This document shows, in pieces, positions 1 to 5,658 of a stretch of 7,460 nt of DNA. The DNA comes from Actinomycetota bacterium (GTDB taxonomy: Bacteria; Actinomycetota; UBA4738; HRBIN12): assembly GCA_004366195.1 (NCBI GenBank), contig SIRV01000098.1:1-7460 (forward strand), written 5' to 3'. How positions within the stretch are numbered: the stretch's first letter is position 1; every line of letters starts with the position of its first letter. The notes under the pieces are model-generated. The model was given only the letters and a program-made list of their open reading frames with translations. It was not told the origin of the DNA and did not search any database. The translations under genes and the position numbers were made by a program.

Positions 1-582
1 GAGGTCCCGGGCATCGATCGCTTGCACCGGGTCGCGCCCGTCCCCCGGGGCGAGGAGCGATCCGCCCCGCGCCACCCGCCGCACCCAGAACGTGAACCGG
101 TCGCTGGGATCGAGCGGCCCCACCACGTACCCGGGCCGCACGGTGATCGCGCGATCGCCGAAGCCCGCGCGCACGACGCGCTCGCACAGGACCTTGAGCG
201 GCCCGTACGACCCCCCGGTCCCCCGCGCGGCGCCGAGGGTCGCGAGCGGCGCGTCCTCCGTCACCGCCGCCGGGAGCGGGTCGGCGTAGACCGACTCACT
301 CGAGATGAAGCAGTACCGGTCCGCGGCGTCACGCAGCGCGTCCACGGCCAGCCGTACGACCCGCGGCTGGTACCCGCAGACGTCCACCACGGCGTCGACC
401 CGGCGACCGGCGAGCGCCCCGAGCCCCCCGTCGCGATCGCCGTGGACGTGCTCCACCGGCACGAGGTCCGTCGGCTCCATCCGCCCGCGGTGGAAGACGG
501 TGACCTCGTGGCCGGCCGCCACGGCAGCCTCGACGATGCGGCGGCCCACGAACTCCGTTCCCCCGAGCACCAGGATCCGCAT
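1..582 (-). CDS. NAD-dependent epimerase/dehydratase-like SDR protein (partial, C-terminus beyond left edge)
   Basis: The minus strand reads as 194 codons from an ATG at 582 down to base 1 without a stop, so the C-terminal part lies outside the window. The protein opens with MRILVLGGTEFVG, a Rossmann nucleotide-binding loop of the GGTxFxG type (residues 7-13) found in extended and atypical short-chain dehydrogenases. A basic HRG follows beta-2 (31-33), suggesting NADP or NAD contact. FISSESVY (92-99) carries the serine region, and YGPLK (126-130) is the YxxxK catalytic pair. RPGYVVGP (149-156) and the end QAIDARDL (187-194) are typical of the NAD-dependent epimerase/dehydratase family, including CSP41-like members. 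The substrate cannot be told. It is transcribed away from the PAC2 gene. The start is set by a promoter spaced for a leaderless message and by the absence of an upstream Shine-Dalgarno sequence. Confidence 0.9.
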   Translation of the reverse strand, partial: MRILVLGGTEFVGRRIVEAAVAAGHEVTVFHRGRMEPTDLVPVEHVHGDRDGGLGALAGRRVDAVVDVCGYQPRVVRLAVDALRDAADRYCFISSESVYADPLPAAVTEDAPLATLGAARGTGGSYGPLKVLCERVVRAGFGDRAITVRPGYVVGPLDPSDRFTFWVRRVARGGSLLAPGDGRDPVQAIDARDL

Positions 583-589
583 CGCCCCG

Positions 590-618
590 AGGCTACCCCG
601 ACGCGGCGCCCGTGTGAA
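590..618 (-). promoter_or_regulatory. Leaderless promoter of the SDR gene
   Basis: On the minus strand, TTCACA (613-618) matches the -35 consensus TTGACA at five of six bases. It is followed by a 17-bp spacer and TAGCCT (590-595), a TAnnnT -10 element. Seven bases then lead to the A of the ATG at 582. This spacing puts the transcription start on or next to the start codon, and no Shine-Dalgarno sequence is present, so a leaderless mRNA is predicted. This is the best-formed promoter in the window. Confidence 0.6.
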
Positions 619-624
619 CCGGAC

Positions 625-630
625 TATCCT
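625..630 (+). promoter_or_regulatory. -10 element of a leaderless promoter for the PAC2 gene
   Basis: TATCCT ends exactly seven bases before the ATG at 637, the same geometry as on the opposite strand of this 54-base divergent region. I see no good -35 hexamer at the expected position near 602-607. There is no Shine-Dalgarno sequence before the ATG, which supports a leaderless transcript. The predicted -35 element of the divergent gene (613-618) lies just upstream, so the two promoters are interleaved. Confidence 0.5.
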
Positions 631-636
631 TGCCGG

Positions 637-1503
637 ATGAGCCTGGCCCGCATCACCGAGCCGAGGGAGCCCCTCGTCGCCCCGGCGATCGTGGCGGCCC
701 TCGACGGCTGGGTCGACGCGGCCAGCGCCTCGACCAGCGCCGCGTCCCTCATCGCGAGGGGAGGCGAGGAGCTGGCGACCTTCGACCCCGACCTCCTCTA
801 CGACTACCGGGACCGCCGGCCGACCCTCGACATCGTCGATGGACGGCCGACGGAGCTCGTCTGGCCCCGGCTCTCGGTCGCCCGCGTCCGGATCGAGGAC
901 CGGGACCTGCTCGTGCTCACCGGCGCCGAGCCCGACCTCCGGTGGCGCGAGCTCGCCGAGAGCCTGCTGGAGCTCGCCCTCCGGCTCGGCGTCGTGGAGT
1001 GGGTGAGCCTGGGGGCCATCCCCGCCGCCGTCCCGCACACGCGCCCGGTGCCGATCCTGGCGACCGCGTCGAGCCCCGGACTGCTCCGCGACGACGAGCG
1101 GCGGGGGCCCGAAGGACTGCTGCGCGTCCCCTCCGCCGCCCTCAGCGCCCTCGAGATGCGGTTCATCGAGGCCGGGATCCCGACGGTCGGCTTCTACGCC
1201 CAGGTCCCCCACTACGTGGGCGGCGCCTACCCGCAGGCCGCCATCGCCCTGCTCGAGCACGCCGGCCGGCATCTCGGGATCACGCTCCCCCTCGGCGACC
1301 TGCCGGAGGAGGCCGCGACGACGCGGGCGCGGCTCGACCGGGCCGTGGCCGAGGACCCCGAGACGGCCGCGTACGTCGCCCGCCTGGAGGCCATGCTCGG
1401 GGAGGAGTCGCTCCCCTCCGGCGACGAGCTCGCGAGCGAGATCGAGCGCTTCCTCCGCGGCCAGGCCGGCGAGGCCGGACCGCCCCCGCGGCCAGGTCCC
1501 TGA
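637..1503 (+). CDS. PAC2 family protein
   Basis: This 288-residue protein belongs to the PAC2 family, named after a eukaryotic proteasome assembly chaperone and common as a duplicated or single gene in actinobacteria. Its bacterial role is not established; a link to proteasome assembly or to ATP-grasp partners is only suggested by homology. Visible family signatures are AIVAALDGWVDAASAST (17-33, the GWxDA motif near the N-terminus), LGAIPAAVPHTRPVPI (125-140), and VGFYAQVPHYVGGAYPQAA (184-202, the VPHY...P motif), followed by the helix AIALLEHAGRHLGI. The acidic, helical C-terminus (221-275) ends in a Pro-rich tail. The frame stays open upstream to base 22, but that part is antisense to the SDR gene. 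The ATG at 637 is chosen because the family homology begins within about 20 residues of it and a -10 element sits 7 bases before it. Confidence 0.88.
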   Translation: MSLARITEPREPLVAPAIVAALDGWVDAASASTSAASLIARGGEELATFDPDLLYDYRDRRPTLDIVDGRPTELVWPRLSVARVRIEDRDLLVLTGAEPDLRWRELAESLLELALRLGVVEWVSLGAIPAAVPHTRPVPILATASSPGLLRDDERRGPEGLLRVPSAALSALEMRFIEAGIPTVGFYAQVPHYVGGAYPQAAIALLEHAGRHLGITLPLGDLPEEAATTRARLDRAVAEDPETAAYVARLEAMLGEESLPSGDELASEIERFLRGQAGEAGPPPRPGP

Positions 1504-1574
1504 TCCGCTCGTCCCGCTCGGCGAGGGCCCTCCGACCCTGCCCGTTCCCGGTACGGACGCGGAAGGTGAGGTTG

Positions 1575-1580
1575 GGAGGT
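1575..1580 (+). promoter_or_regulatory. Shine-Dalgarno GGAGGT favouring the GTG at 1588
   Basis: GGAGGT lies 7 bases before the GTG at 1588 and overlaps an earlier in-frame GTG at 1579. The 1579 codon has only the weaker AGGTGA (1564-1569) nine bases upstream. The choice changes the protein by three residues only. Confidence 0.45.
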
Positions 1581-2097
1581 GGTGGAGGTGCGACGGGACA
1601 CGCTCCTGTACGGCGGCGCGTTCGTCCTGTTCGGCGGCGTCGTCCTCTGGGCGGCCGAGGCCCCGCCGGCGGTGATCGGGGTCGCGATCGCCCTCGCTGC
1701 CGCCCTGCTGTTGGTGGCGGCGGTGACGCTCCGGCCCGCGCCGGTGCTCCTCTTCGTGGGACGGAGCGCGACGGCCCTCGAGCCGGTGCGCCGGCTGGTG
1801 CGCGGGTACCGCGTGCGCCCCTGCGCCGGGCCGAGCGACGGCCCGTGTCCCGTCCTGCTCGGGCGGCCCTGTCCCGCGGGCCCGGAGCCGATCGCGGCCC
1901 TCGTCGTCCGCAGCGCCGGGGAGCGCGGGCCGCTCGCTCCGTGCGGTCGGGCGCTCCGGATCCCGGAGATCGTGATCGAGGAGGGCTCGGACCGGGAGCT
2001 CGAGGTCCGGGGGCCGTACGCGCGGGTCGGCCTCGAGCGCGGGTCGCAGGAGGTCCGGCTGGCGCTGGAGACGATGCTCCTCGGTCGAGCGGCCTGA
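1579..2097 (+). CDS. Small two-helix membrane protein of unknown function
   Basis: I do not recognise this 172-residue protein. Residues 8-26 (rich in L, F, V, G) and 31-51 (almost entirely A, V, I, L) form two closely spaced hydrophobic helices joined by a short AEAPP turn, so it is probably a membrane protein with a helical hairpin. After RPAPVLLFVGR comes a soluble domain of about 110 residues. It contains four cysteines (82, 90, 98, 122), each next to a proline, and the acidic stretch IVIEEGSDRELEV (131-143). The short amphipathic N-terminus VEVRRD and the basic segment RRLVRGYRVR (71-80) suggest, by the positive-inside rule, a cytoplasmic location for both ends. The first GTG is used here; GTG 1588 has the better ribosome-binding site. 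It lies 75 bases after the PAC2 gene and 16 bases before the flavin-binding gene. Codon usage matches its neighbours. Confidence 0.72.
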   Translation: MVEVRRDTLLYGGAFVLFGGVVLWAAEAPPAVIGVAIALAAALLLVAAVTLRPAPVLLFVGRSATALEPVRRLVRGYRVRPCAGPSDGPCPVLLGRPCPAGPEPIAALVVRSAGERGPLAPCGRALRIPEIVIEEGSDRELEVRGPYARVGLERGSQEVRLALETMLLGRAA

Positions 2098-2109
2098 GGC
2101 CGCGCCCGC

Positions 2110-2115
2110 TACCAT
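2110..2115 (+). promoter_or_regulatory. Possible -10 element before the FMN-binding gene
   Basis: TACCAT fits TAnnnT and overlaps the first possible ATG of the gene (2114). It is followed after 10 bases by a second in-frame ATG at 2126. If it is used, transcription would begin around 2122-2125 and the real start would be 2126 on a leaderless or nearly leaderless message. No -35 hexamer is evident, and the gene could equally be read from an upstream promoter as part of an operon. Confidence 0.3.
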
Positions 2116-2779
2116 GGCGGGCCGCATGGCCTCCCGCGGCGAGCCGCCCACCGAGCGCACCCGCGTCCGGCGCCTGCCGGAGCGCGGCGCCTACGACCGC
2201 CCCACCATCGACGCCATCCTCGACGAGGCGCTCATCTGCCACCTCGGGTGGGTGACCGACGAGGGCACCCCGCGGGTGATCCCGACCATCCACGCTCGGG
2301 TCGGGGACACGCTGTACGTCCACGGCTCCGCTGCGAGCAGCACGCTCCGGGCCCTCCGGGACGGGCGCGAGGTGTGCCTGACGGCGACCATCCTCGACGG
2401 GCTGGTGCTGGCCCGCAGCACCTTCCACTCCTCCATGAACTACCGCTCGGTCATGGTCTACGGTCGACCGCGCGTGGTCGCCGACCGGGACGAGCAGCTG
2501 CTCGCCTCCCGCGCCATCGCCGACCACGTCCTGCCCGGCCGAGGGGACGAGGCCCGCCCGCCGACCGACCGCGAGCTCGCCCAGACCCTCATCCTGGCCC
2601 TCGCGATCTCCGAGGCCTCGGCCAAGATCCGCACCGGCCCGCCCAAGGACGACGGGGCCGATCTCGACCTGCCGGTCTGGGCCGGCGTGATCCCGCTGCG
2701 CACCGTCGCCGGCGAGCCCGAGCCTTCGCCCGACCTACCCCCCGGCCTCGCGCCCCCACGCTTCTCCCGGCCGGTTTGA
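2114..2779 (+). CDS. Pyridoxamine 5'-phosphate oxidase family FMN-binding protein
   Basis: The 221-residue protein fits the flavin-nucleotide-binding branch of the pyridoxamine 5'-phosphate oxidase split-barrel fold (Pyridox_ox_2 type, related to NimA). The opening TRVRRLPERGAYDRPTIDAILDEALICHLGWV (16-47) is the signature of this branch. It is followed by barrel strands PRVIPTIHARVGDTLYVHGSAASSTLRAL (53-81), VCLTATILDGLVLARS (87-102) and FHSSMNYRSVMVYGRPRVV (104-122), where the NYRSV segment is strongly conserved. A helical part and a Pro-rich tail complete it. Members bind FMN or related cofactors and usually act as small cytoplasmic reductases or flavin carriers; the substrate here is unknown. 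Two in-frame ATGs (2114 and 2126) are possible. The second would leave 217 residues and fits the possible -10 element at 2110. Neither start has a Shine-Dalgarno sequence. Confidence 0.88.
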   Translation: MAGRMASRGEPPTERTRVRRLPERGAYDRPTIDAILDEALICHLGWVTDEGTPRVIPTIHARVGDTLYVHGSAASSTLRALRDGREVCLTATILDGLVLARSTFHSSMNYRSVMVYGRPRVVADRDEQLLASRAIADHVLPGRGDEARPPTDRELAQTLILALAISEASAKIRTGPPKDDGADLDLPVWAGVIPLRTVAGEPEPSPDLPPGLAPPRFSRPV

Positions 2780-2805
2780 CGCCGGTGCCCTCCACCGGGT
2801 AGATG
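2776..2805 (+). promoter_or_regulatory. Candidate promoter of padR-ino1
   Basis: TTGACG (2776-2781) matches the -35 consensus at five of six bases and overlaps the stop codon of the preceding gene. After 18 bases comes TAGATG (2800-2805), a weak -10 element. Transcription would begin near 2812, inside the predicted PadR operator, which fits repression by occlusion. The AT-rich TATATC at 2830-2835 is an alternative -10 element without a good -35 partner. Confidence 0.4.
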
Positions 2806-2821
2806 TATCGGGTCGATATAT
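2803..2821 (+). promoter_or_regulatory. Imperfect operator dyad upstream of padR
   Basis: ATGTATCG (2803-2810) and CGATATAT (2814-2821) form an inverted repeat with a 3-base spacer and one mismatch in eight pairs. The half-sites resemble the core of the perfect palindrome at 2824-2839. The two centres are about 19.5 bp apart, near two helical turns, so two repressor dimers could bind on the same face. Confidence 0.5.
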
Positions 2822-2823
2822 GA

Positions 2824-2839
2824 GCCCGATATATCGGGC
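2824..2839 (+). promoter_or_regulatory. Perfect 16-bp palindrome, likely PadR operator
   Basis: GCCCGATATATCGGGC equals its own reverse complement. With the neighbouring dyad it forms the most AT-rich patch in an otherwise extremely GC-rich window. It lies 36 bases before the padR start codon. PadR proteins bind as winged-helix dimers to short palindromes and commonly repress their own gene, so autoregulation of padR and the coupled ino1 is the natural reading. An RNA hairpin role is less likely because no U-tract follows. Confidence 0.62.
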
Positions 2840-2858
2840 CGAGAGTCGAGACCCGCCG

Positions 2859-2864
2859 AGGAGG
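2859..2864 (+). promoter_or_regulatory. Shine-Dalgarno of padR
   Basis: AGGAGG lies 11 bases before the ATG at 2876, within GAGGAGGGA. It confirms that start and shows that padR has a true 5' leader, unlike the predicted leaderless genes nearby. Confidence 0.65.
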
Positions 2865-2875
2865 GACACCGCACC

Positions 2876-3466
2876 ATGCTCGAGCTCGCGATCCTCGGGC
2901 TGCTGAAGGAGCGGTCCATGCACGGCTACGAGCTCTCCAAGCGGCTGACCGACACCTTGGGGGGGTTCTGGCGCGTGTCGTACGGATCGCTGTACCCGAC
3001 CCTGAAGCGCCTGGAGCGCGAGGGGGCGGTCGAGCAGGTGTTCTCCGGCGAGACCGTGGGGCGCCGCAAGAACGTCTATCGGATCACGCCGACCGGCGAG
3101 GCCATGTTCCTGCGCCTGTTGGAGGAGACCGGTCACGACTCCACCACGGAAGACACCCGGTTCCGGGTGAGGCTCGCGTTCTTCCGGTACCTCGCGCCGG
3201 ACGCCCGGATCCGCCTGCTGGAGCGGCGGCGCGCCCACCTCGAGGAGCGCCTGTCGTCCATCCAGGCCTCGCTCGCGGCCACCCGCGAGCGGTTCGACAC
3301 GTACACCCTCTCCCTGATGCAGCACGGCCGGGAGACGACCGAGCAGGACATCGCGTGGCTGAACGGTCTCCTCGCGGCCGAGCGCAAGAGCGTCTCCGAG
3401 CGGACGGCGCGCGCCGCCAAGCGTGGCGACGGCCGCTCGCTGCGCAGAAAGGAGCACACACCATGA
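2876..3466 (+). CDS. PadR family transcriptional regulator
   Basis: The 196-residue protein has the classic PadR layout. The N-terminal winged helix-turn-helix runs over residues 1-75: LELAILGLLKERSMHGYELSKRL (2-24), the recognition-helix region VSYGSLYPTLKRLEREGAV (34-52), and the wing GRRKNVYRITPTGEAMF (63-78). A long helical C-terminal region (95-175) includes the heptad-like stretch RLLERRRAHLEERLSSIQASLAATRERF (113-140) expected to form the dimer. The tail is basic. It acts in the cytoplasm, normally as a repressor released by a small ligand, unknown here. The 96-base region upstream holds two dyads and a likely promoter, so autoregulation is probable. Its stop overlaps the ino1 start (ATGA), so both genes are made from one message. 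The same padR-ino1 order occurs in Mycobacterium tuberculosis (Rv0047c-Rv0046c, from memory), pointing to control of inositol synthesis. Confidence 0.93.
   Translation: MLELAILGLLKERSMHGYELSKRLTDTLGGFWRVSYGSLYPTLKRLEREGAVEQVFSGETVGRRKNVYRITPTGEAMFLRLLEETGHDSTTEDTRFRVRLAFFRYLAPDARIRLLERRRAHLEERLSSIQASLAATRERFDTYTLSLMQHGRETTEQDIAWLNGLLAAERKSVSERTARAAKRGDGRSLRRKEHTP
3448..3466 (+). promoter_or_regulatory. Ribosome-binding site and ATGA overlap joining padR and ino1
   Basis: AAAGGAG (3448-3454) lies eight bases before the ATG at 3463, inside the last codons of padR. The padR stop TGA (3464-3466) overlaps that ATG. The overlap fixes the ino1 start and indicates translational coupling between regulator and enzyme. 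Confidence 0.8.
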
Positions 3467-4584
3467 GCAAGGTCCGTCTCGCGATCGTCGGCGTCGGCAA
3501 CTGCGCCTCGTCGCTCGTGCAGGGCCTCGAGTACTACAAGGACGCGCAGCCCGAGGACACCGTGCCGGGCCTGATGCACGTGGACCTCGGCGGCTACCAC
3601 ATCCGCGACGTCGAGATCGTCGCCGCGTTCGACGTGGACGCGAAGAAGGTCGGCAAGGACGTCGCCGAGGCGATCTTCACCGAGCCGAACAACACGATCC
3701 GCTTCGCCGACGTGCCGCCGACCGGGGTGATCGTGCAGCGCGGCCCCACCCTCGACGGCCTGGGCAAGTACTACCGCGAGGTCATCGAGGAGTCCACGGA
3801 GCCCGAGGTCGACGTGGCGCGGGCGCTGCGCGAGGCCGAGGCGGACGTGGTGGTCTCGTACCTGCCGGTCGGGTCCGAGCAGGCCGCTCGCCACTACGCC
3901 CAAGCGGCGATCGACGCGCGCTGCGCCTTCGTGAACTGCCTGCCGGTGTTCATCGCGAGCGACCGGGAGTGGGCGAAGCGCTTCGTGGACGCGGGGCTGC
4001 CGATCATCGGCGACGACATCAAGAGCCAGGTCGGCGCGACGATCACGCACCGCGTCCTGACGAAGCTCTTCGAGGACCGCGGGGTGAAGCTCAAGCGGAC
4101 CTACCAGCTGAACTTCGGCGGCAACATGGATTTCATGAACATGCTGGAGCGCGAGCGCCTGACCTCGAAGAAGATCTCGAAGACGCGCTCCGTCCAGAGC
4201 CAGCTGCGGCGGGAGCTCGACCCCCACGACATCCACATCGGACCCTCCGACCACGTCCCGTGGCTCGAGGACCGCAAGTGGGCGCAGATCCGCTTGGAGG
4301 GCGAGGCGTTCGGTGGCGTGCCCCTCACCATCGAGCTGAAGCTGGAGGTGTGGGACAGCCCGAACTCCGCGGGGATCGTGATCGACGCGATCCGCTGCGC
4401 CAAGCTCGCGCTCGACCGCGGACAGGCGGGCCCGCTGATCGGGCCGAGCGCCTACTTCATGAAGTCGCCGCCGGTCCAGTTCAGCGACGAGGCCGCGCGG
4501 GAGATGGTGGAGGAGTTCATCCTCGGCAACGGGGACAGCCGGGCCGCCGACTGGACGTCGTTCTTCGACGTCCAGCGGACGTGA
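3463..4584 (+). CDS. ino1: myo-Inositol-3-phosphate synthase
   Basis: This 373-residue enzyme converts D-glucose 6-phosphate to 1D-myo-inositol 3-phosphate by an NAD-dependent oxidation, aldol cyclisation and reduction. It feeds phosphatidylinositol and, in many actinobacteria, mycothiol synthesis. The length is close to the compact actinobacterial form (about 360-380 residues) rather than the longer eukaryotic one. The NAD-binding loop is AIVGVGNCASSL (7-18). Other hallmarks are VSYLPVGSEQAARHYAQAAIDA (131-152), the active-site segment IIGDDIKSQVGATITHR (181-197) with conserved lysine 187, YQLNFGGNMDFMNM (214-227), the lysine-rich SKKISKT (235-241), and the C-terminal PLIGPSAYFMKSPP (324-337). 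All conserved blocks I know are intact, so the enzyme should be active in the cytoplasm. It is co-translated with padR and probably repressed by it. Confidence 0.96.
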   Translation: MSKVRLAIVGVGNCASSLVQGLEYYKDAQPEDTVPGLMHVDLGGYHIRDVEIVAAFDVDAKKVGKDVAEAIFTEPNNTIRFADVPPTGVIVQRGPTLDGLGKYYREVIEESTEPEVDVARALREAEADVVVSYLPVGSEQAARHYAQAAIDARCAFVNCLPVFIASDREWAKRFVDAGLPIIGDDIKSQVGATITHRVLTKLFEDRGVKLKRTYQLNFGGNMDFMNMLERERLTSKKISKTRSVQSQLRRELDPHDIHIGPSDHVPWLEDRKWAQIRLEGEAFGGVPLTIELKLEVWDSPNSAGIVIDAIRCAKLALDRGQAGPLIGPSAYFMKSPPVQFSDEAAREMVEEFILGNGDSRAADWTSFFDVQRT

Positions 4585-4654
4585 GCCCGTCGGTCGCGAG
4601 CGGGCCGGGGCGAGCGCGCCGCGGCCCCGTCGGCATCCCGGAGCAGCGCCGCTC

Positions 4655-5647
4655 GTGAGCGTGCCCGCGCCACCCCGCTTCGCCGACGACGACGCCTACG
4701 AGCGGTCCCTCGCAGACGCCGCGTTCTGGGAGCCGTACGCGCGGGCCGCGCTCCGCCTGGCCGGCCTGCCCGACGAGGGCGAGGTCCGCACGCACGTGCC
4801 CACGACCCACGTGGCGGCCCTCGTCGGGGACGCCTACCTCGTGAAGCTCCACTACGAGGAGTGGTTCGGCGAGGACTGCTTCCAGACCGAGCGCGAGGCC
4901 TACCGCCTCCTCGCCGCCGCCGATCTGCCGATCCCCGAGCTCCTGGCCGAGGGAGCGCTCTACGACGAGGGGTGGCGCTGGCCGTTCCTCGTGATGACGG
5001 CGATGCGCGGGCGCTCGCTCCGCGAGATCGGCCCCGCCGCGACACCGGCCGACCGCGAGCGGGTCGCCCGGTGGCTCGGCGCGACGCTGCGACGGCTCCA
5101 CGAGGTGCCGATCCGCGACGGGGAGCGCCTGTCCTTCGAGATCTACGCCGACCTGATCCAGACCCGACGGCAGCGGTGCCACCGCGACCACGCGGTGTGG
5201 GCCTCGCTCCCGCCGCACCTGCTCGAGCAGGTCCGCGACTACGTCTGGCGAGCGCGCGACCTGATCGACCCGGAGCGCGTCCGACCCGCCCTCCTCCACG
5301 GGGACCTCCACGACGGGAACGTCTTCGTGGAGGGACAGCCAGGCGCCCTCACGCCGACGGGGATCGTGGATCTGAACGAGGCCGCCGAGGGGGATCCCCA
5401 CTACGACCTGGTCGCCGTCCACGTCCAGACGCTCGGCGCCGACAAGCGCCTGCTCCGCGCCTTCCTCGACGGCTACGACTGGGACGAGCCCGGTCGCGAC
5501 TGGGCCCGGAGGATGATGGCGTTCACCCTCGTCCACGACCACGACATGATCCGGCCCCTCGCCGAGCGCCACGCCCTCGCGGGCTTCGCGTCCCTGGACG
5601 AGCTCGCCGTCGCACTCTGGGACCTCGACGCCCCCGGCATGCCTTGA
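4655..5647 (+). CDS. Aminoglycoside phosphotransferase-fold kinase (APH family)
   Basis: The 330-residue protein has the APH/choline-kinase fold, which transfers phosphate from ATP to a hydroxyl group of a small molecule. Visible landmarks are the ATP-binding lysine in YLVKLHYEEW (Lys64), the paired glutamate in QTEREAYRLL (Glu80), the hinge FLVMTAMRGRSL (111-122), the catalytic loop LLHGDLHDGNVF (213-224; Asp217 catalytic, Asn222 for metal), and IVDLNEAAEGDPHYDL (237-252; Asp239 metal ligand). The usual aromatic-Gly or aromatic-Glu after that Asp is replaced by Leu-Asn. It is cytoplasmic with no signal peptide. The substrate is unknown; such chromosomal members are often metabolite kinases rather than resistance enzymes. 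The GTG start at 4655 lacks a strong ribosome-binding site (GGAG at 4640-4643, 11 bases away). It lies 70 bases after ino1, so a link to inositol chemistry is possible but unproven. Confidence 0.85.
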   Translation: MSVPAPPRFADDDAYERSLADAAFWEPYARAALRLAGLPDEGEVRTHVPTTHVAALVGDAYLVKLHYEEWFGEDCFQTEREAYRLLAAADLPIPELLAEGALYDEGWRWPFLVMTAMRGRSLREIGPAATPADRERVARWLGATLRRLHEVPIRDGERLSFEIYADLIQTRRQRCHRDHAVWASLPPHLLEQVRDYVWRARDLIDPERVRPALLHGDLHDGNVFVEGQPGALTPTGIVDLNEAAEGDPHYDLVAVHVQTLGADKRLLRAFLDGYDWDEPGRDWARRMMAFTLVHDHDMIRPLAERHALAGFASLDELAVALWDLDAPGMP

Positions 5648-5658
5648 CCGTCCGCCCC

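Noticed and set aside
22..636. A 205-codon N-terminal extension of the PAC2 reading frame
   Set aside because: It lies antisense to the well-supported SDR gene, has low-complexity Arg/Pro/His/Asp-rich content, and is not part of the PAC2 domain. A leaderless promoter supports the ATG at 637.
630..2255. A 541-codon plus-strand frame spanning the PAC2 and membrane-protein genes
   Set aside because: Its product is Arg/Pro/Ala-rich low complexity and it overlaps two better-supported genes in another frame.
2782..2798. A hairpin (CCGGTG, 5-base loop, CACCGG) just after the FMN-binding gene, considered as a terminator
   Set aside because: The stem has only 6 pairs and no U-tract follows. It sits inside the spacer of the likely padR promoter. 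Such short GC stems are common by chance in this composition.
3133..4254. A 373-codon open frame on the minus strand across padR and ino1
   Set aside because: It is a shadow of GC-rich coding sequence: stop codons are rare in the antisense frame when third positions are G or C. The plus strand encodes unmistakable Ino1 there.
4602..4629. GC-rich inverted-repeat possibilities between ino1 and the APH-fold kinase, considered as a terminator
   Set aside because: The alternative 6-bp stems compete with each other, loops are 12-14 bases, and there is no U-tract. Nothing separates them from background in such GC-rich DNA.
4655..5647. Calling the APH-fold gene an antibiotic resistance gene
   Set aside because: The fold covers many metabolite kinases. 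There are no mobile elements or other resistance genes nearby, and codon usage matches the chromosome-like neighbours.
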